The notes: generated from the sequence alone by a model not told the origin. A DNA stretch of 64,000 nucleotides from Tuberibacillus calidus DSM 17572 (GCF_000430685.1 NZ_KE387194.1:51541-115540); one strand, 5' to 3'; shown: positions 35,660-46,172, numbered from the stretch's first letter. Translations and numbers: made by a program.

Positions 35660-37624
35660 TCAGCCTCGATATTTGTTAAACCAATTCACAATTTCGTGAA
35701 GCCGGGTAAGGCGGTTTTTTGGCTTGCCTGAGCGGGAAAGTTCATGGTTTTCACCTTTAAAACGAACAAAGCGCGTTTCAACACCAAGCCGGCGGAGCGC
35801 CACATACCATTGTTCTGCTTGTTCAATCGGGCAGCGGAAGTCTTCTTCGCTATGGATGATGCACGTTGGAGTTTTGACGTTTTGCGCATGGCGAATCGGC
35901 GAAAAGGCCATAATTTTATCTTCGTCTCTCCATTGATCCGCCTTGAGCTGGCGATGACCAAAATAGTAACCGATATCACTCGTCCCGAAAAAGCTGTAGA
36001 TATTGCTGATGCACCGCTGCGTGACGGCGGCTTTAAATCGGTCGGTTTTAGTGATGATGGTATTCGTCATAAAACCGCCGTAGCTCCCCCCGGTGACAAA
36101 GAGCGCATCCCGGTCAAGCTCTGGGTCTTTTTCCAATGCGGCATCGAGCCCGCGCATAATATCTTCATAATCTTTTCCACCCCAATCACCGACGCAAGCT
36201 GCTGTGAAGCTTTCACCGTAACCTTGGCTTCCGCGCGGATTGGTATAGACGACGGCATAGCCGTTCGCGGCCAGACATTGGAATTCATGATGAAAAATAT
36301 TTCCGTAGGCAGTATGCGGTCCACCGTGAATTTCAACAACAACCGGAATTTTGCCTTTTGATGGAACGCAAGGCGGCGGTTTTAAGAGCCAGCCCTCAAT
36401 TTCCCAATCATCCGCACCTTTGAAGGTAAAAAATTCCGGTTCGGCAAGTTCAACCGAGTCAAAAAATGCCTGGTTATGTTGACTTAATTGAAGGGCTTCA
36501 CCGTTTTGATAAAAATACACATCCCCTGGTCTTTTGGGAGTAGCTTTGACGTATGCGATCGCATCACCATTGATATCAAAAGACGTGATGACGCCTTGCG
36601 CTTCAGGCAACACGTCGGAGACCCCACCTTCGAGCGTGATCTGTTTTAAGATGCAGTTGCCGCCAACGGTGGTCATAAAGATGAGCGCATCACTTTTTTC
36701 GGTCCATTGATAATCATCGTTACCTTTATCATAACTCGCGTCCGTGCCAACATAATTGCCCAATGGACGATCCCAGTCGGCAGTCAATAAACGCGCGTCT
36801 CCCCCTTCAAATGGCAAAATCCATAAGCCGATGTTTTTCGGACTCACTTCACCGCCTTGGTGGCCGTTGAATGCGACCCATTTGCCGCAAGGAGAGACCG
36901 TCGGCAGATAAGTGGCGCCTTTACCCTCATAAAGCTTTGCCGACTTACCCGTTTCAAGGTCATATTTATAGATATCATTGAAATAACCGTTCACTTCGGG
37001 ATTCGGGCGGGATTTTAAATAGACAAAGGTACGGCCATCAGGGGAAAAGCGTGGCGACCGGGCGTTGTAAGCGCCCGAAGTTAACGGCTTGGAAGAACCG
37101 TCGTTGAGGTCAAAAAGGAATAAATGGGTATACCCTTTTATAAAACCTTCCCCGTTGGCTAGATACCGTAGCCTTGTGACGATCGTGACATCCTCGTTTT
37201 CTTTTTCCACAGGGTCTTCTTCTTTGATCACGACTTGGCAAATCAGCGCTGTGCCATCTGGCGAAAGAACAAAGTCTTCGACGCCTTCTTCAAAATCGGT
37301 TATTAACCGGGCTTCACCACCTTCTAGCGGCAAGCACCATACTTGTTGTTTTTCCGTTCGGTTGGATAAAAAGTAAATGCTTTTCCCATCAGGACTCCAA
37401 ATGGGGTGATGATCTTTGATCAGCTTGTCTTTTTGTTTAAATGTCGTCAATGGTCTTGGAGAGTAGCCCGCTTTTGCAAGCCATAAAGCACTCTCATAAC
37501 CATTTTGCTCAAGATTCATCTCAGTCATGGTGTAAACGACATGTCTGCGGTCAGGTGACAGTTTCGGTGTGCCAACAAACTTAAGTTGTGTTAAATCATC
37601 AATCGTTATTGCGCGTTTTCCCAT
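35660..37624 (-). CDS. yuxL: S9 family prolyl oligopeptidase / acylaminoacyl peptidase (YuxL type)
   Basis: 654 aa. N-terminal seven-bladed propeller with TolB-like repeats (SPDRRHVVYTM, SPDGKSIYFLSNR, SPDGTALICQV, SPDGRTFVYLKS) over residues ~20-390, then an alpha/beta hydrolase domain with nucleophile Ser in GGSYGGFMTN, the Asp in HSEEDFRCP and the His in GENHELSRSG. Such enzymes cleave short or acylated peptides in the cytoplasm; no signal peptide is seen. ATG 37624 (MGKRAIT) has GGGGAGG upstream. The open frame extends 43 codons further back, but that part reads through a dispersed repeat and is not likely translated. Confidence 0.92.
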   Translation of the reverse strand: MGKRAITIDDLTQLKFVGTPKLSPDRRHVVYTMTEMNLEQNGYESALWLAKAGYSPRPLTTFKQKDKLIKDHHPIWSPDGKSIYFLSNRTEKQQVWCLPLEGGEARLITDFEEGVEDFVLSPDGTALICQVVIKEEDPVEKENEDVTIVTRLRYLANGEGFIKGYTHLFLFDLNDGSSKPLTSGAYNARSPRFSPDGRTFVYLKSRPNPEVNGYFNDIYKYDLETGKSAKLYEGKGATYLPTVSPCGKWVAFNGHQGGEVSPKNIGLWILPFEGGDARLLTADWDRPLGNYVGTDASYDKGNDDYQWTEKSDALIFMTTVGGNCILKQITLEGGVSDVLPEAQGVITSFDINGDAIAYVKATPKRPGDVYFYQNGEALQLSQHNQAFFDSVELAEPEFFTFKGADDWEIEGWLLKPPPCVPSKGKIPVVVEIHGGPHTAYGNIFHHEFQCLAANGYAVVYTNPRGSQGYGESFTAACVGDWGGKDYEDIMRGLDAALEKDPELDRDALFVTGGSYGGFMTNTIITKTDRFKAAVTQRCISNIYSFFGTSDIGYYFGHRQLKADQWRDEDKIMAFSPIRHAQNVKTPTCIIHSEEDFRCPIEQAEQWYVALRRLGVETRFVRFKGENHELSRSGKPKNRLTRLHEIVNWFNKYRG

Positions 37625-37656
37625 GGTTTTTCCTCCCCTATCCGATATTGGTAAAA

Positions 37657-37970
37657 AACTTGGCTCTGGCCAAGCCTTATGGGTGAGGCAGAGCCTCAGT
37701 TGCCCTTTACTGGCCTGAAAAATGATGATGCTTACCCATATAAAAGAGTTCATGCATTATTTATTTCGATATTCGAAGGAATATACCTTTTTCAGATGGC
37801 AAAAATTCTGGATATTTTTAGAGTAAATTTGTCTCTGCCAAGTTTTTTAGGTAAATGCCACCGTTTTCCCTTATGCTGACCATGTTTATAGTAAAAGCCT
37901 TTAGGGGATGACAGATCCGTAGATGCCCATATGCTGGCCTGAAAAAAATTTATTCTTCTTACCAGTAAAA
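37657..37970. repeat. Two or three inverted copies of the ~71-bp repeat
   Basis: Minus-strand orientation: hairpin TTGGCTCTGGCC...GGCAGAGCC at 37659-37695 followed by AGTTGCC...TGGCC, and a second more degraded set at 37831-37970 (TCTGCCAAG, CCCTTATGCTGACC, GCCCATATGCTGGCC, TTCTTACCAGTAAA). No gene in 37625-38032. Confidence 0.65.
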
Positions 37971-38032
37971 AAATTGACCCAAATCCAAAGGCCTATAAGA
38001 AAAAGCCTTTGTTGGGCCAACCTCAGCAAACG

Positions 38033-38362
38033 TTATTGCATCGTCCCGTGATTGGAAAACTGGTTTGTCGCATACTGGGAAAATTTTTGATAGGCTTGTT
38101 GCACTTTTTGTGGAGATTCCGCTTCCACGCCGTACCAGCCTTTTCGGAACATGAGATCGTAAAGGTCGCGTTGACATTGTTCCGTTTCTTGAAAAATGGC
38201 CAAAACGTCTTGATATAACGCTTGGTGGCTCATCTCGTGCAAGGCGATGCTATAGGCGGTCGTCAAATACTTTTCCGTCATCAGGCAATCGTTTAAAAAG
38301 TCGCGATCATTCATTTGTGGGGTTTCCGGCACTTGAACGGAAGGGTTTTTAACTTGCGTCAT
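38033..38362 (-). CDS. CotF-family spore coat protein
   Basis: 109 aa. NDRDFLNDCLMTEKYLTTAYSIALHEMSH is the CotF-family ferritin-like helix pair start, followed by LYQDVLAIFQETEQCQRDLYDLMFRKGWY and an AYQKFSQYATNQF tail. CotF-like proteins belong to the spore coat and are made late in the mother cell. It overlaps the upstream coat-type gene by four bases (38359-38362), so the two are translated together. In B. subtilis yusN, a gene of this kind, also lies beside the proline dehydrogenase gene. Confidence 0.85.
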   Translation of the reverse strand: MTQVKNPSVQVPETPQMNDRDFLNDCLMTEKYLTTAYSIALHEMSHQALYQDVLAIFQETEQCQRDLYDLMFRKGWYGVEAESPQKVQQAYQKFSQYATNQFSNHGTMQ

Positions 38363-38652
38363 GACTGCATCCCTCCGGTCGTCGTTTGACTTGCGGTTTG
38401 CAAATGCTGGTGCATGTGATTAAGCAGTTTTTGATAATGGTTCTCGTGCATTTGGCACATTTGATGCATTTTATTTTTTATTTCTGGGTCTTGCACTTGT
38501 TGAGCAAAAAAATGGACCTTTTTGATGGTATTCAGATTCCACGACATCATATCTTCAAGATAAAGCAGATCCTTTGTGCTGATAACAAAAGGCGGCTGCG
38601 GCATATATTGTTGCCCGGTGGCCGCACTTTGTTGCTGGGGCTGCTGTGGCAT
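38359..38652 (-). CDS. Small CotF-related coat-type protein, 97 aa
   Basis: Starts with a Gln-rich tail (MPQQPQQQSAATGQQYMPQ), then a helical pair: DLLYLEDMMSWNLNTIKKVHFFAQQVQD and KMHQMCQMHENHYQKLLNHMHQHL, rich in His and Met. The layout is that of short CotF/YusN-like coat proteins. ATG 38652 follows AAAGGGAGG on the minus strand. First gene of a two-gene unit with the CotF protein. Metal binding by the His/Met-rich helices is conceivable but not shown. Confidence 0.75.
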   Translation of the reverse strand: MPQQPQQQSAATGQQYMPQPPFVISTKDLLYLEDMMSWNLNTIKKVHFFAQQVQDPEIKNKMHQMCQMHENHYQKLLNHMHQHLQTASQTTTGGMQS

Positions 38653-38963
38653 AAAAAAACCTCCCTTTCGCTTTTTCGCTTTTAATTTGCATCCTTTTTC
38701 TGCAAACTATACAATTCATGAAAAGTGAGCGTTTTGATAAAAGGGAATGCACCACAACATAAAAATGTTTTGTGTCCTTGGACGATTTTAAGCCCCCCGT
38801 AACACATCGGACATCAAGAAGGCTTTCGTATTTGGCAAATTTTCCATAATCATCCTACCTATTTTTGTCGTGTCACTTAGGAAGGTTTATTCCCTATATG
38901 TAAAAATAATGATAAAATAATTGTAGAAAAATATAGGATTAGTAATCCTTGGAGGGGCAAAAT
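38653..38963. other. Divergent intergenic region before fadM
   Basis: No gene and no repeat copy recognised. AT-rich just upstream of fadM (ATGATAAAATAATTG); no confident promoter assignment. Confidence 0.35.
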
Positions 38964-39887
38964 ATGGAACAACTCATGCGCAACTTCTTTCAGTTTATGG
39001 CAAAAAATAAAAGCATGACGAAATTGGCCAAGCGCTATGGCTTAAAATTTGGAGCCAAACGCTTTGTTGCTGGTGAAACCTTAGCGGATGCCGTTGAAAC
39101 GATCCGTGAATTAAATAAAGAAGGCTTTGCTGTGACGATCGACCATTTGGGGGAATTTGTCGAAACAGAAAAAGAAGCCAACGAAATGACCGAACATTCC
39201 ATTGAAGCGATTCGGGCGATTAAAGAAAATAACTTGGATTCCCAGCTCTCCCTAAAACTCACTTCAATGGGCATGGATATCAGTGATGACTTAGTCATGC
39301 GCAACATGCGAAGAATTTTGGATGTTGCAAAAGAGTGCGATGTATTTGTGACGATCGATATGGAAGATTCCGGTCGTTGCGAAAAAACTTTGCAAATTTT
39401 TGAAACGCTGCGTAAAGAATACGACAACCTTGGCACGGTTATTCAAGCCTATCTATACCGTACGCTTGATGACTTGGATCGCTTAAATGCGTATCATCCC
39501 AACCTGCGCCTTGTTAAAGGGGCTTACAAAGAACCGGAAACCGTTGCTTTTCCGAATAAGAAAGATGTCGATGAAAACTATAAAAAGATGATTGAAAAAC
39601 ACTTGTTAAATGGCAACTATACGGCAATCGCCACCCATGATGATGAAATCATCAATTTTGCAAAGGCTTTCGTAAAAGAACACAATATTCCGAATGACCA
39701 GTTTGAATTCCAAATGTTGTATGGCATCAAAGTCGAACGACAAAAAGAAATTTTAAAAGAAGGCTATAAAATGCGCCTGTATGTCCCATACGGCACCGAC
39801 TGGTACGGCTATTTCATGCGCCGCTTGGCGGAACGGCCGGCTAATGTCGCCTTCGTACTGAAAGGCGTCTTTGGAAAAGGCAGCTGA
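38964..39887 (+). CDS. fadM: Proline dehydrogenase
   Basis: 307 aa. Oxidises proline to pyrroline-5-carboxylate using FAD and passes electrons to quinone. TIM-barrel motifs: SLKLTSMGMD, TIDMEDSGRCEKTL, QAYLYRTLDDLDRL, LVKGAYKEPETVAFP, ATHDDEI and LYVPYGTDWYGYFMRRLAERPANV at the end with the conserved RR of the flavin/substrate site. It sits before fadN as yusM does in B. subtilis, where the gene is now called fadM. ATG 38964 follows GGAGGGG. It has its own terminator, so it is not in the fadNAE transcript. Confidence 0.94.
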   Translation: MEQLMRNFFQFMAKNKSMTKLAKRYGLKFGAKRFVAGETLADAVETIRELNKEGFAVTIDHLGEFVETEKEANEMTEHSIEAIRAIKENNLDSQLSLKLTSMGMDISDDLVMRNMRRILDVAKECDVFVTIDMEDSGRCEKTLQIFETLRKEYDNLGTVIQAYLYRTLDDLDRLNAYHPNLRLVKGAYKEPETVAFPNKKDVDENYKKMIEKHLLNGNYTAIATHDDEIINFAKAFVKEHNIPNDQFEFQMLYGIKVERQKEILKEGYKMRLYVPYGTDWYGYFMRRLAERPANVAFVLKGVFGKGS

Positions 39888-39908
39888 TCATCGGCCGGTG
39901 CAGTCGGA

Positions 39909-39957
39909 AAGGTCGTCTCAACCCCATGTGAAACGGCGGTTGAGGCGGCCTTTTTTT
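39909..39957 (+). terminator. Rho-independent terminator after fadM
   Basis: AAGGTCGTCTCAACC pairs with GGTTGAGGCGGCCTT (one or two mismatches), followed by T7. Confidence 0.88.
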
Positions 39958-39997
39958 ATATGCTAGAACGGGTTTTAAAGTGTGTAAAACTTTTTTA

Positions 39998-40560
39998 TGC
40001 TCATTTTTCGGCTGGAAGAGCCACGAAAATGAGCAGACTCTCCATAAAATGGAATAAATGTCGTTGGGTCTGTCAAAAACTGGAGCATTTGCACAATTTT
40101 AAGGCCAAACCGGCAAGAAAATGAGCAAAACCCACATTTATGCTCATTTTTCGGCTGGAAGAGCTATGAAAATGAGCAGACGCTCCATAATCTGGAAGAA
40201 ACGCAGCGGGATATGTAAAAAACTGGAGCGTTTGCACAATTTTAAGCCTTAAACGCACGGAAAATGCGCAAAAACAACATTTATGCTCATTTTTCGGCTG
40301 GAAGAGCCGCGAAAATGAGCAAACGCTCCATAATCTGGAAGAAATATAGTGAAATATGTAAAAAACTGGAGCGTATGCGCACTTTTAAGGTAGAACCAGC
40401 AAGAAAATGTGCAAAAACAGCATTTATGCGCATTTTTTAGCGGTGAGAGGGACGAAAATGCGCATACACTCCATAATCTGGAAGAATCATAGCAAAATTT
40501 GTAAAAAACTGAAGCCCATGCGCAATTATTTTTTGGCTCCAACTGAGAAAACGCGCGAAA
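39998..40560. repeat. 143-bp tandem repeat, four copies
   Basis: TGCTCATTTTTCGGCTGG (later TGCGCATTTTTT) begins at 39998, 40141, 40284 and 40427: exactly 143 bp each time. Each unit has a first palindrome (TGCTCATTTT...AAAATGAGCA), a GCTCCATAA/CTGGAGC inverted pair, and a second palindrome ending AAAATGAGCAAAA. A further copy lies at 55300-55415. Several minus-strand reading frames here are repeat artefacts. Confidence 0.85.
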
Positions 40561-40646
40561 GCTACGCTTAAGCCTGTATTTAGCTGTCAAACCACTCTCG
40601 CCATGTAGTGTTCGCTAAAAAAATGAAAAGGGTTACTAAATAAATA

Positions 40647-40723
40647 TTGAGAAGATTAAAAAGAGGGTGTATTATTATAACGTAGATATTTTTTTAGCAC
40701 GAAAATGAATGAGTATTCATTCA
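40647..40723 (+). promoter_or_regulatory. fadNAE promoter and FadR operator
   Basis: TTGAGA (40647-40652), 17-bp spacer, TATTAT (40670-40675). The FadR box TGAATGAGTATTCATTCA at 40706-40723 matches the Bacillus FadR (YsiA) consensus TGAATGANTANTCATTCA and lies ~25 bases past the expected start of transcription, so FadR would block elongation or clearance until long-chain acyl-CoA releases it. Confidence 0.9.
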
Positions 40724-40747
40724 AAAGAAAGAGGAGGTATCGGCAAA

Positions 40748-43132
40748 TTGGAAGCGATTCGTAAAGCAGCGGTCATCGGATCCGGTGTCATGGGCTCCTC
40801 GATCGCTGCGCATTTAGCAAATGTTGGCATTCCGACATTGCTCCTCGATATCGTTCCGAACGGGCTGACCCCCGAGGAAGAAGCCAAGGGGTTAACCCTG
40901 AAGGATCGCGCGGTGCGTAACCGCATTGCGGATGCGGCCAAGGCTAAGCTTTTGAAACAAAAACCGGCACCGCTAACCGTTAAGGACAACCTCGCTTTGA
41001 TTGAAACCGGCAACTTAGAAGATGACTTAGAAAGGTTAAAAGAAGCCGACTGGATCATTGAAGTGGTTGTCGAAAACCTCGCCATTAAAAAAAGCGTCTT
41101 TGAAAAAATTGATCAGCATCGCCGGCCCGGATCCATCGTGAGTTCCAACACTTCAGGTATTTCGATTCGCGCCATGGCAGAAGGCCGGTCAGAGGATTTC
41201 AAGGCGCATTTCTTAGGCACTCACTTCTTTAACCCGCCTCGTTATTTAAAGTTGCTTGAAGTTATTCCGACAGAAGACACGCTACCGGAAGTCGTTTCGT
41301 TCATGACCGCTTTCGGGGAGGAACGGCTTGGCAAAGGTGTCGTCATTTGTAAAGATACCCCAAACTTTATTGCTAACCGCATTGGTGTATATGGTTTGCA
41401 AGTCACGACAAAGGAAATGCTGGAGCGCGGCTATACCGTCGGTGAAATCGATTCCGTCACAGGGCCGCTTCTCGGACGGCCGAAGAGCGCGACCTTTCGC
41501 ACGCTCGATGTTGTCGGTTTGGATACGTTTGTTCACGTTGCTGACAATGTCCGTGAAAACGTGTCGGATCCCGAGGAAAAAGCCGTATTTGTCGTCCCCG
41601 AATTCATACGCACTATGGTTGAGAAAGGCTGGATCGGAAGTAAATCGGGTCAAGGCTTTTACTTGAAAAAAGGCAAAGACATTTTGCAACTTGATCCAAA
41701 AACGTTAACGTATTCGCCGCGTGAAAAACTGAAAGCGCCTTCGATTGAACAGGCGAAAGCATTAAAATCGACCAAGCAAAAAATGAAGATGCTCGCCTAT
41801 GCCAATGACCGCGCTGGTGAAATCATTTGGACTCTTTTAAAGTCGACGCTTCTTTATACAGCCCAAAAAACTTATGAAATTGCGGATAACCTCTATGATA
41901 TTGACCGCGCCATGAAATGGGGTTTTGGCTGGGAACTCGGTCCGTTTGAAACATGGGATGCCATTGGCCTCGAAACATCGGTCAACCGCATGAAGGAAGA
42001 AGGCGCCCGCATTCCAGATTGGATCGAAGACATGCTAACCAAAGGATTTACATCTTTTTATAAGGAAGAAAACGGCAAGCGCGCGTATTACAAGGACGGT
42101 ACTTATGTTGACATCACAGAAAACCCAAAAGTCATTCATCTTCACCTTCTGAAAAAGCAAAACCGCGTCATTAAGAAAAACAACGGCGCAAGCTTAATCG
42201 ATATCGGCGATGATGTGGCATTACTCGAATTTCACTCGCCAAACAATGCGCTTGGACTGGATATTCTTCAATTGATGAACCAAGCGGCTGATGAAGTGGA
42301 AAAAAATTATAAAGGGCTTGTCATCGGCAACCAAGGCAAAAACTTCTGCGTCGGCGCGAACATCGCCTTAATGTTAATGGAAGCGCAAGACGACAACTTC
42401 TTTGAATTAGACTTGGTCGTCCGCCAATTCCATAAAACGATGTTGCGCTTGAAATATATGAATCGCCCGGTCGTGGCCGCACCGTTTCAAATGGCGCTTG
42501 GCGGGGGCATGGAAGTGAGCCTTGCTTGCGATGCGATTCAAGCTTCGATGGAAACCTACATGGGTCAAGTCGAAGTCGGCGTCGGGCTGATTCCCGGCGG
42601 CGGTGGCAATAAGGAATTGCTCATCCGTTATTTAGAGCGCCTGCCGGAGGGCGTGCCCGTAGATCTAACCGCTGTCAGCAACCAAGTTTTTAAATTGATT
42701 GCGACAGCTCAAGTGTCAACGTCGGCGGAAGAAGCGCGCAAATTGGGCTTTTTAAGGCCGACCGATGGCATCAGCGTGAACAGCGACCATCTGCTCCATG
42801 ATGCCAAACAAAAAGTTTTAACGCTCTATTACGAAGGCTATCGTCCGCCTGTCCCGCGCAAGATTCCGGTATCCGGCGAAGCAGGCTACGCCGCCATGGT
42901 GATGGGCGCTGAAACGATGCGGTATTCGGGGTACGCTTCAGACCACGATGTGAAAATCGCTAAAAAACTGGCTTATGTTCTCTCTGGCGGGCCGGTGCCA
43001 CAAGGGACGGAAGTGGATGAACAATATTTGCTCGACCTTGAAAGAGAAGCGTTCTTAAGCCTGTTAGGTGAACCGAAAACCCAACAGCGCATGCAATACA
43101 TGCTCGCTAAAGGCAAACCATTACGCAATTAG
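40748..43132 (+). CDS. fadN: 3-hydroxyacyl-CoA dehydrogenase / enoyl-CoA hydratase
   Basis: 794 aa bifunctional beta-oxidation enzyme. N-terminal NAD-binding [17 protein letters not shown], the catalytic His region in [16 protein letters not shown], and two 3HCDH C-terminal domains up to ~residue 420; from ~490 on an enoyl-CoA hydratase domain ([42 protein letters not shown]). Ends in [10 protein letters not shown] as in the Bacillus protein. I start at TTG 40748 because GAGGAGGT (40731-40738) lies 9 bases upstream; the ATG at 40709 sits inside the FadR box. First gene of fadN-fadA-fadE. Confidence 0.96.
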   Translation: MEAIRKAAVIGSGVMGSSIAAHLANVGIPTLLLDIVPNGLTPEEEAKGLTLKDRAVRNRIADAAKAKLLKQKPAPLTVKDNLALIETGNLEDDLERLKEADWIIEVVVENLAIKKSVFEKIDQHRRPGSIVSSNTSGISIRAMAEGRSEDFKAHFLGTHFFNPPRYLKLLEVIPTEDTLPEVVSFMTAFGEERLGKGVVICKDTPNFIANRIGVYGLQVTTKEMLERGYTVGEIDSVTGPLLGRPKSATFRTLDVVGLDTFVHVADNVRENVSDPEEKAVFVVPEFIRTMVEKGWIGSKSGQGFYLKKGKDILQLDPKTLTYSPREKLKAPSIEQAKALKSTKQKMKMLAYANDRAGEIIWTLLKSTLLYTAQKTYEIADNLYDIDRAMKWGFGWELGPFETWDAIGLETSVNRMKEEGARIPDWIEDMLTKGFTSFYKEENGKRAYYKDGTYVDITENPKVIHLHLLKKQNRVIKKNNGASLIDIGDDVALLEFHSPNNALGLDILQLMNQAADEVEKNYKGLVIGNQGKNFCVGANIALMLMEAQDDNFFELDLVVRQFHKTMLRLKYMNRPVVAAPFQMALGGGMEVSLACDAIQASMETYMGQVEVGVGLIPGGGGNKELLIRYLERLPEGVPVDLTAVSNQVFKLIATAQVSTSAEEARKLGFLRPTDGISVNSDHLLHDAKQKVLTLYYEGYRPPVPRKIPVSGEAGYAAMVMGAETMRYSGYASDHDVKIAKKLAYVLSGGPVPQGTEVDEQYLLDLEREAFLSLLGEPKTQQRMQYMLAKGKPLRN

Positions 43133-43148
43133 GAAAAGGGGTGAAACC

Positions 43149-44321
43149 ATGAGAGAAGCTGTTATTGTGGCCGGTGCAAGAACGCCGGTCGGCAAAGCCG
43201 GCAAAGGCAGTTTTGCCAATATGAGGCCCGATGATCTCGGCGCCATCACCGTTAAAGAAACGTTAAAGCGATCTGGCTATGAAGGGGAAATCGATGACAT
43301 TATTATCGGCTGTGCCATCCCTGAGGCAGAACAAGGCTTGAACGTTGCCCGTTTGATCGGAGCGCTCAGCGGACTCCCGGAAACAACTCCAGCCATTACG
43401 ATTAACCGGTATTGCTCTTCCGGTTTACAAGCGATCGCCTACGCGGCGGAACGAATTATTGCCGGTGGGGCGGAAGCGATCATTGCCGGCGGAACCGAGA
43501 CGATGAGCCTGGTGCCGATGGGCGGACACGTCATCAAGCCGAATCCCAAACTGGTCGAAACCCAACCAGAATATTACATGGGCATGGGACATACCGCTGA
43601 AGAAGTCGCGCGCCGCTTTGGCATTACCCGCGAAGAACAAGACGCCTTTGCTCTTCGCAGCCACCAACGAGCGGCTAAAGCGATTGATGAAGGGAAGTTC
43701 AACGAAGAAATCGTCCCAGTGGAAGTGACCAAGCGATGGGTGGACGAGAACCATAAACTTCAAGAAAAAACATTCACGGTTACTCAAGACGAAGGCGTCC
43801 GCCGCGATACATCTTTAGAGGCCTTAGCCAAACTTAAACCGGTTTTCCATCGCCAAGGGACGGTCACCGCTGGGAATTCCTCGCAAACGAGTGATGGGGC
43901 AGCGAGTGTTCTCGTCATGGACCGGGAAAAGGCAGAAAGCGAAGGCTTAAAGCCGTTAGCCAAATTTCGTTCATTTGCTGTAGCCGGTGTCCCGCCGGAA
44001 ATCATGGGTATCGGACCTGTCAAAGCGGTGCCAAAAGCTTTGAAACTCGCAGGCCTGTCATTGAAAGATATTGGTGTAATTGAGTTGAATGAAGCCTTTG
44101 CCTCCCAGTCCATTCAAGTCATTCGTGAATTAGGCTTGGATGAAGAAATCGTCAACATCAATGGCGGTGCCATCGCTCTCGGACACCCGCTCGGATGTAC
44201 AGGCGCAAAACTGACGCTGACAGCCATTTACGAAATGAAACGGCGCGGTGCCCAATTTGGCCTCGTGACGATGTGCATCGGCGGCGGTATGGGGGCGGCT
44301 GGTGTCTTTGAACTTTTATAA
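43149..44321 (+). CDS. fadA: Acetyl-CoA acyltransferase (3-ketoacyl-CoA thiolase)
   Basis: 390 aa. Thiolytic cleavage of 3-ketoacyl-CoA, last step of the cycle. Acylated cysteine in [10 protein letters not shown] near residue 89, GGTETMS, catalytic His in [10 protein letters not shown] and the second Cys in [13 protein letters not shown] 43149 follows AAAAGGGGTGA and is 16 bases after fadN. A further upstream frame overlapping fadN lacks a ribosome site. fadE starts 22 bases after its end. Same transcript as fadN and fadE under FadR. Confidence 0.96.
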   Translation: MREAVIVAGARTPVGKAGKGSFANMRPDDLGAITVKETLKRSGYEGEIDDIIIGCAIPEAEQGLNVARLIGALSGLPETTPAITINRYCSSGLQAIAYAAERIIAGGAEAIIAGGTETMSLVPMGGHVIKPNPKLVETQPEYYMGMGHTAEEVARRFGITREEQDAFALRSHQRAAKAIDEGKFNEEIVPVEVTKRWVDENHKLQEKTFTVTQDEGVRRDTSLEALAKLKPVFHRQGTVTAGNSSQTSDGAASVLVMDREKAESEGLKPLAKFRSFAVAGVPPEIMGIGPVKAVPKALKLAGLSLKDIGVIELNEAFASQSIQVIRELGLDEEIVNINGGAIALGHPLGCTGAKLTLTAIYEMKRRGAQFGLVTMCIGGGMGAAGVFELL

Positions 44322-44343
44322 AAATACTACGGAGGGGAAGAAA

Positions 44344-46128
44344 ATGAGTAACACTGCGGAAAAAGCCTTAAAAGGCGGCTCGTTTCTCGTTGATGAACTT
44401 ACTCCGGATCAAATGTTTGTGCCGGAGGACCTCACCGAAGAACAACAAATGATCGCGAAAACGACGCAAGATTACATTCAAAATGAAGTTTTGCCACACA
44501 TGGAGACGCTCGAAAAACAAGACTTGGAATTAACGAAAAAATTGCTGAGGAAAGCCGGCGACCTTGGGTTGCTTGGGGCTGACGTTCCCGAAGCCTACGG
44601 CGGGTTGGGACTCGATAAAATTTCCTCATCCCTGATTACAGAAAAATTTGCGCTCGCCCGCTCGTTTTCACTGAGTTATGGCGCCCATGTTGGCATCGGG
44701 TCTCTGCCGATTGTTTTATTCGGGACACCCGAACAAAAACAAAAGTATTTGCCAGACCTTGCTACAGGTAAGAAATTTGCGGCTTACGCTTTAACGGAAC
44801 CGGGTTCAGGCTCAGACGCTCTCGGTGCCAAGACAACCGCGAAATTGAATGAAGCCGGCACGCACTACATTTTAAATGGGGAAAAGCAGTGGATTACGAA
44901 CTCGGGCTTTGCTGATGTGTTCGTCGTTTACGCCAAAGTCGATGGCGATAAGTTTACCGCCTTTATCGTTGAACGGGAATTCCCGGGTGTTTCAACTGGC
45001 GCCGAAGAAAAGAAAATGGGGATTAAAGCTTCGTCAACGCGCACTCTGATTTTAGAAGATGTGCCGGTGCCGGTTGAAAACGTCCTCGGTGAAATCGGCA
45101 AAGGTCATAAAATCGCCTTCAACATTTTGAATATCGGTCGCTATAAATTAGCGGTCGGCTGCGTCGGCGCTGCCAAACGCGTGCTTGAAGTCGCCGTGCG
45201 TTACGCCAACGGACGCAAACAATTTAACACACCGATTTCATCGTTTACGTTAATTCAAAACAAACTGGCCAATATGGCCATTCAAACCTATGCGGCCGAA
45301 AGCTCCGTCTATCGCACAGTCGGTCTTTTCCGCGACCGCATGGACAATCTCACGGAAGAAGAAATCAATGACGGAGCCAAAGTAGCGGAAGCGATTGCGG
45401 AATACGCGATTGAATGCTCGCTCAATAAAGTTTTTGCCTCAGAAGCATTGGACTACATCGTTGATGAAGCGGTGCAAATTCACGGCGGTTACGGTTACAT
45501 GCAAGAGTATGAAGTAGAAGGGGCCTACCGGGATTCCCGGATCAACCGGATTTTCGAAGGCACAAACGAAATCAACCGCTTGCTCGTGCCGTCGCAAATT
45601 TTACGCAAGACGATGAAGGGGGACCTGCCACTTTTACAAAAAGCGCAAACGCTTCAAGAGGAATTGCTCATGCTCATGCCGGAAGAGCCAGGAGATGCCC
45701 CGCTTGATCAAGAACGCTATCTGTTAAAGAATGCGAAAAAAGTGTTCTTAATGGTCGCCGGACTCGGCGTGCAAAAGTTCGGGAAAAACCTTGAACACGA
45801 GCAAGAGCTCCTCGCCAATGTGGCGGATATCGTCAGCAACATTTATGCGATGGAATCCGTCATCACGCGGACTCAAAAGGCGATCGACAAAACGGGTCTT
45901 GAGAAAAATCAGCAAAAGCTTCTCATGACCGAGGTCTTCTGCCAAGAAGCCTTCCAAAAAATCGAAGCACTCGCCAAAGAATCGCTATTAGTGATCGAAG
46001 AAGGCGACAACTTGCGCATGATGCTTTCCGCCTTGCGTAAACTAACGCGCTTTACACCGTCCAATGTCGTTGCCAAAAAACGTGCCATTGCCCAAAACGT
46101 TATGAAAGCTGAAACGTATATCGTTTGA
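44344..46128 (+). CDS. fadE: Acyl-CoA dehydrogenase
   Basis: 594 aa. FAD enzyme for the first oxidation step. N-terminal helical domain, then YALTEPGSGSDALGAKTTA and WITNSGFADVFVVYAKV of the middle beta domain, then the C-terminal domain with QIHGGYGYMQEYEVE and the catalytic base in FEGTNEINR. An additional C-terminal helical part (~residues 440-594) is characteristic of the long YusJ/FadE type. ATG 44344 follows GGAGGGGAAG. Last gene of the fadNAE operon; a terminator follows. Confidence 0.96.
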   Translation: MSNTAEKALKGGSFLVDELTPDQMFVPEDLTEEQQMIAKTTQDYIQNEVLPHMETLEKQDLELTKKLLRKAGDLGLLGADVPEAYGGLGLDKISSSLITEKFALARSFSLSYGAHVGIGSLPIVLFGTPEQKQKYLPDLATGKKFAAYALTEPGSGSDALGAKTTAKLNEAGTHYILNGEKQWITNSGFADVFVVYAKVDGDKFTAFIVEREFPGVSTGAEEKKMGIKASSTRTLILEDVPVPVENVLGEIGKGHKIAFNILNIGRYKLAVGCVGAAKRVLEVAVRYANGRKQFNTPISSFTLIQNKLANMAIQTYAAESSVYRTVGLFRDRMDNLTEEEINDGAKVAEAIAEYAIECSLNKVFASEALDYIVDEAVQIHGGYGYMQEYEVEGAYRDSRINRIFEGTNEINRLLVPSQILRKTMKGDLPLLQKAQTLQEELLMLMPEEPGDAPLDQERYLLKNAKKVFLMVAGLGVQKFGKNLEHEQELLANVADIVSNIYAMESVITRTQKAIDKTGLEKNQQKLLMTEVFCQEAFQKIEALAKESLLVIEEGDNLRMMLSALRKLTRFTPSNVVAKKRAIAQNVMKAETYIV

Positions 46129-46172
46129 AAATTTGACACCCATGCCTTTCCATGAACACATTCCTCACTTTG

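Noticed and set aside
37625..37753. 43-residue N-terminal extension of the S9 peptidase
   Set aside because: The extension lies in a dispersed repeat, and the ATG at 37624 has a strong ribosome site.
40073..40590. Minus-strand frames in the 143-bp array
   Set aside because: They read the same repeat unit repeatedly (FAHF, SSRKMSINV motifs recur) and have no ribosome sites.
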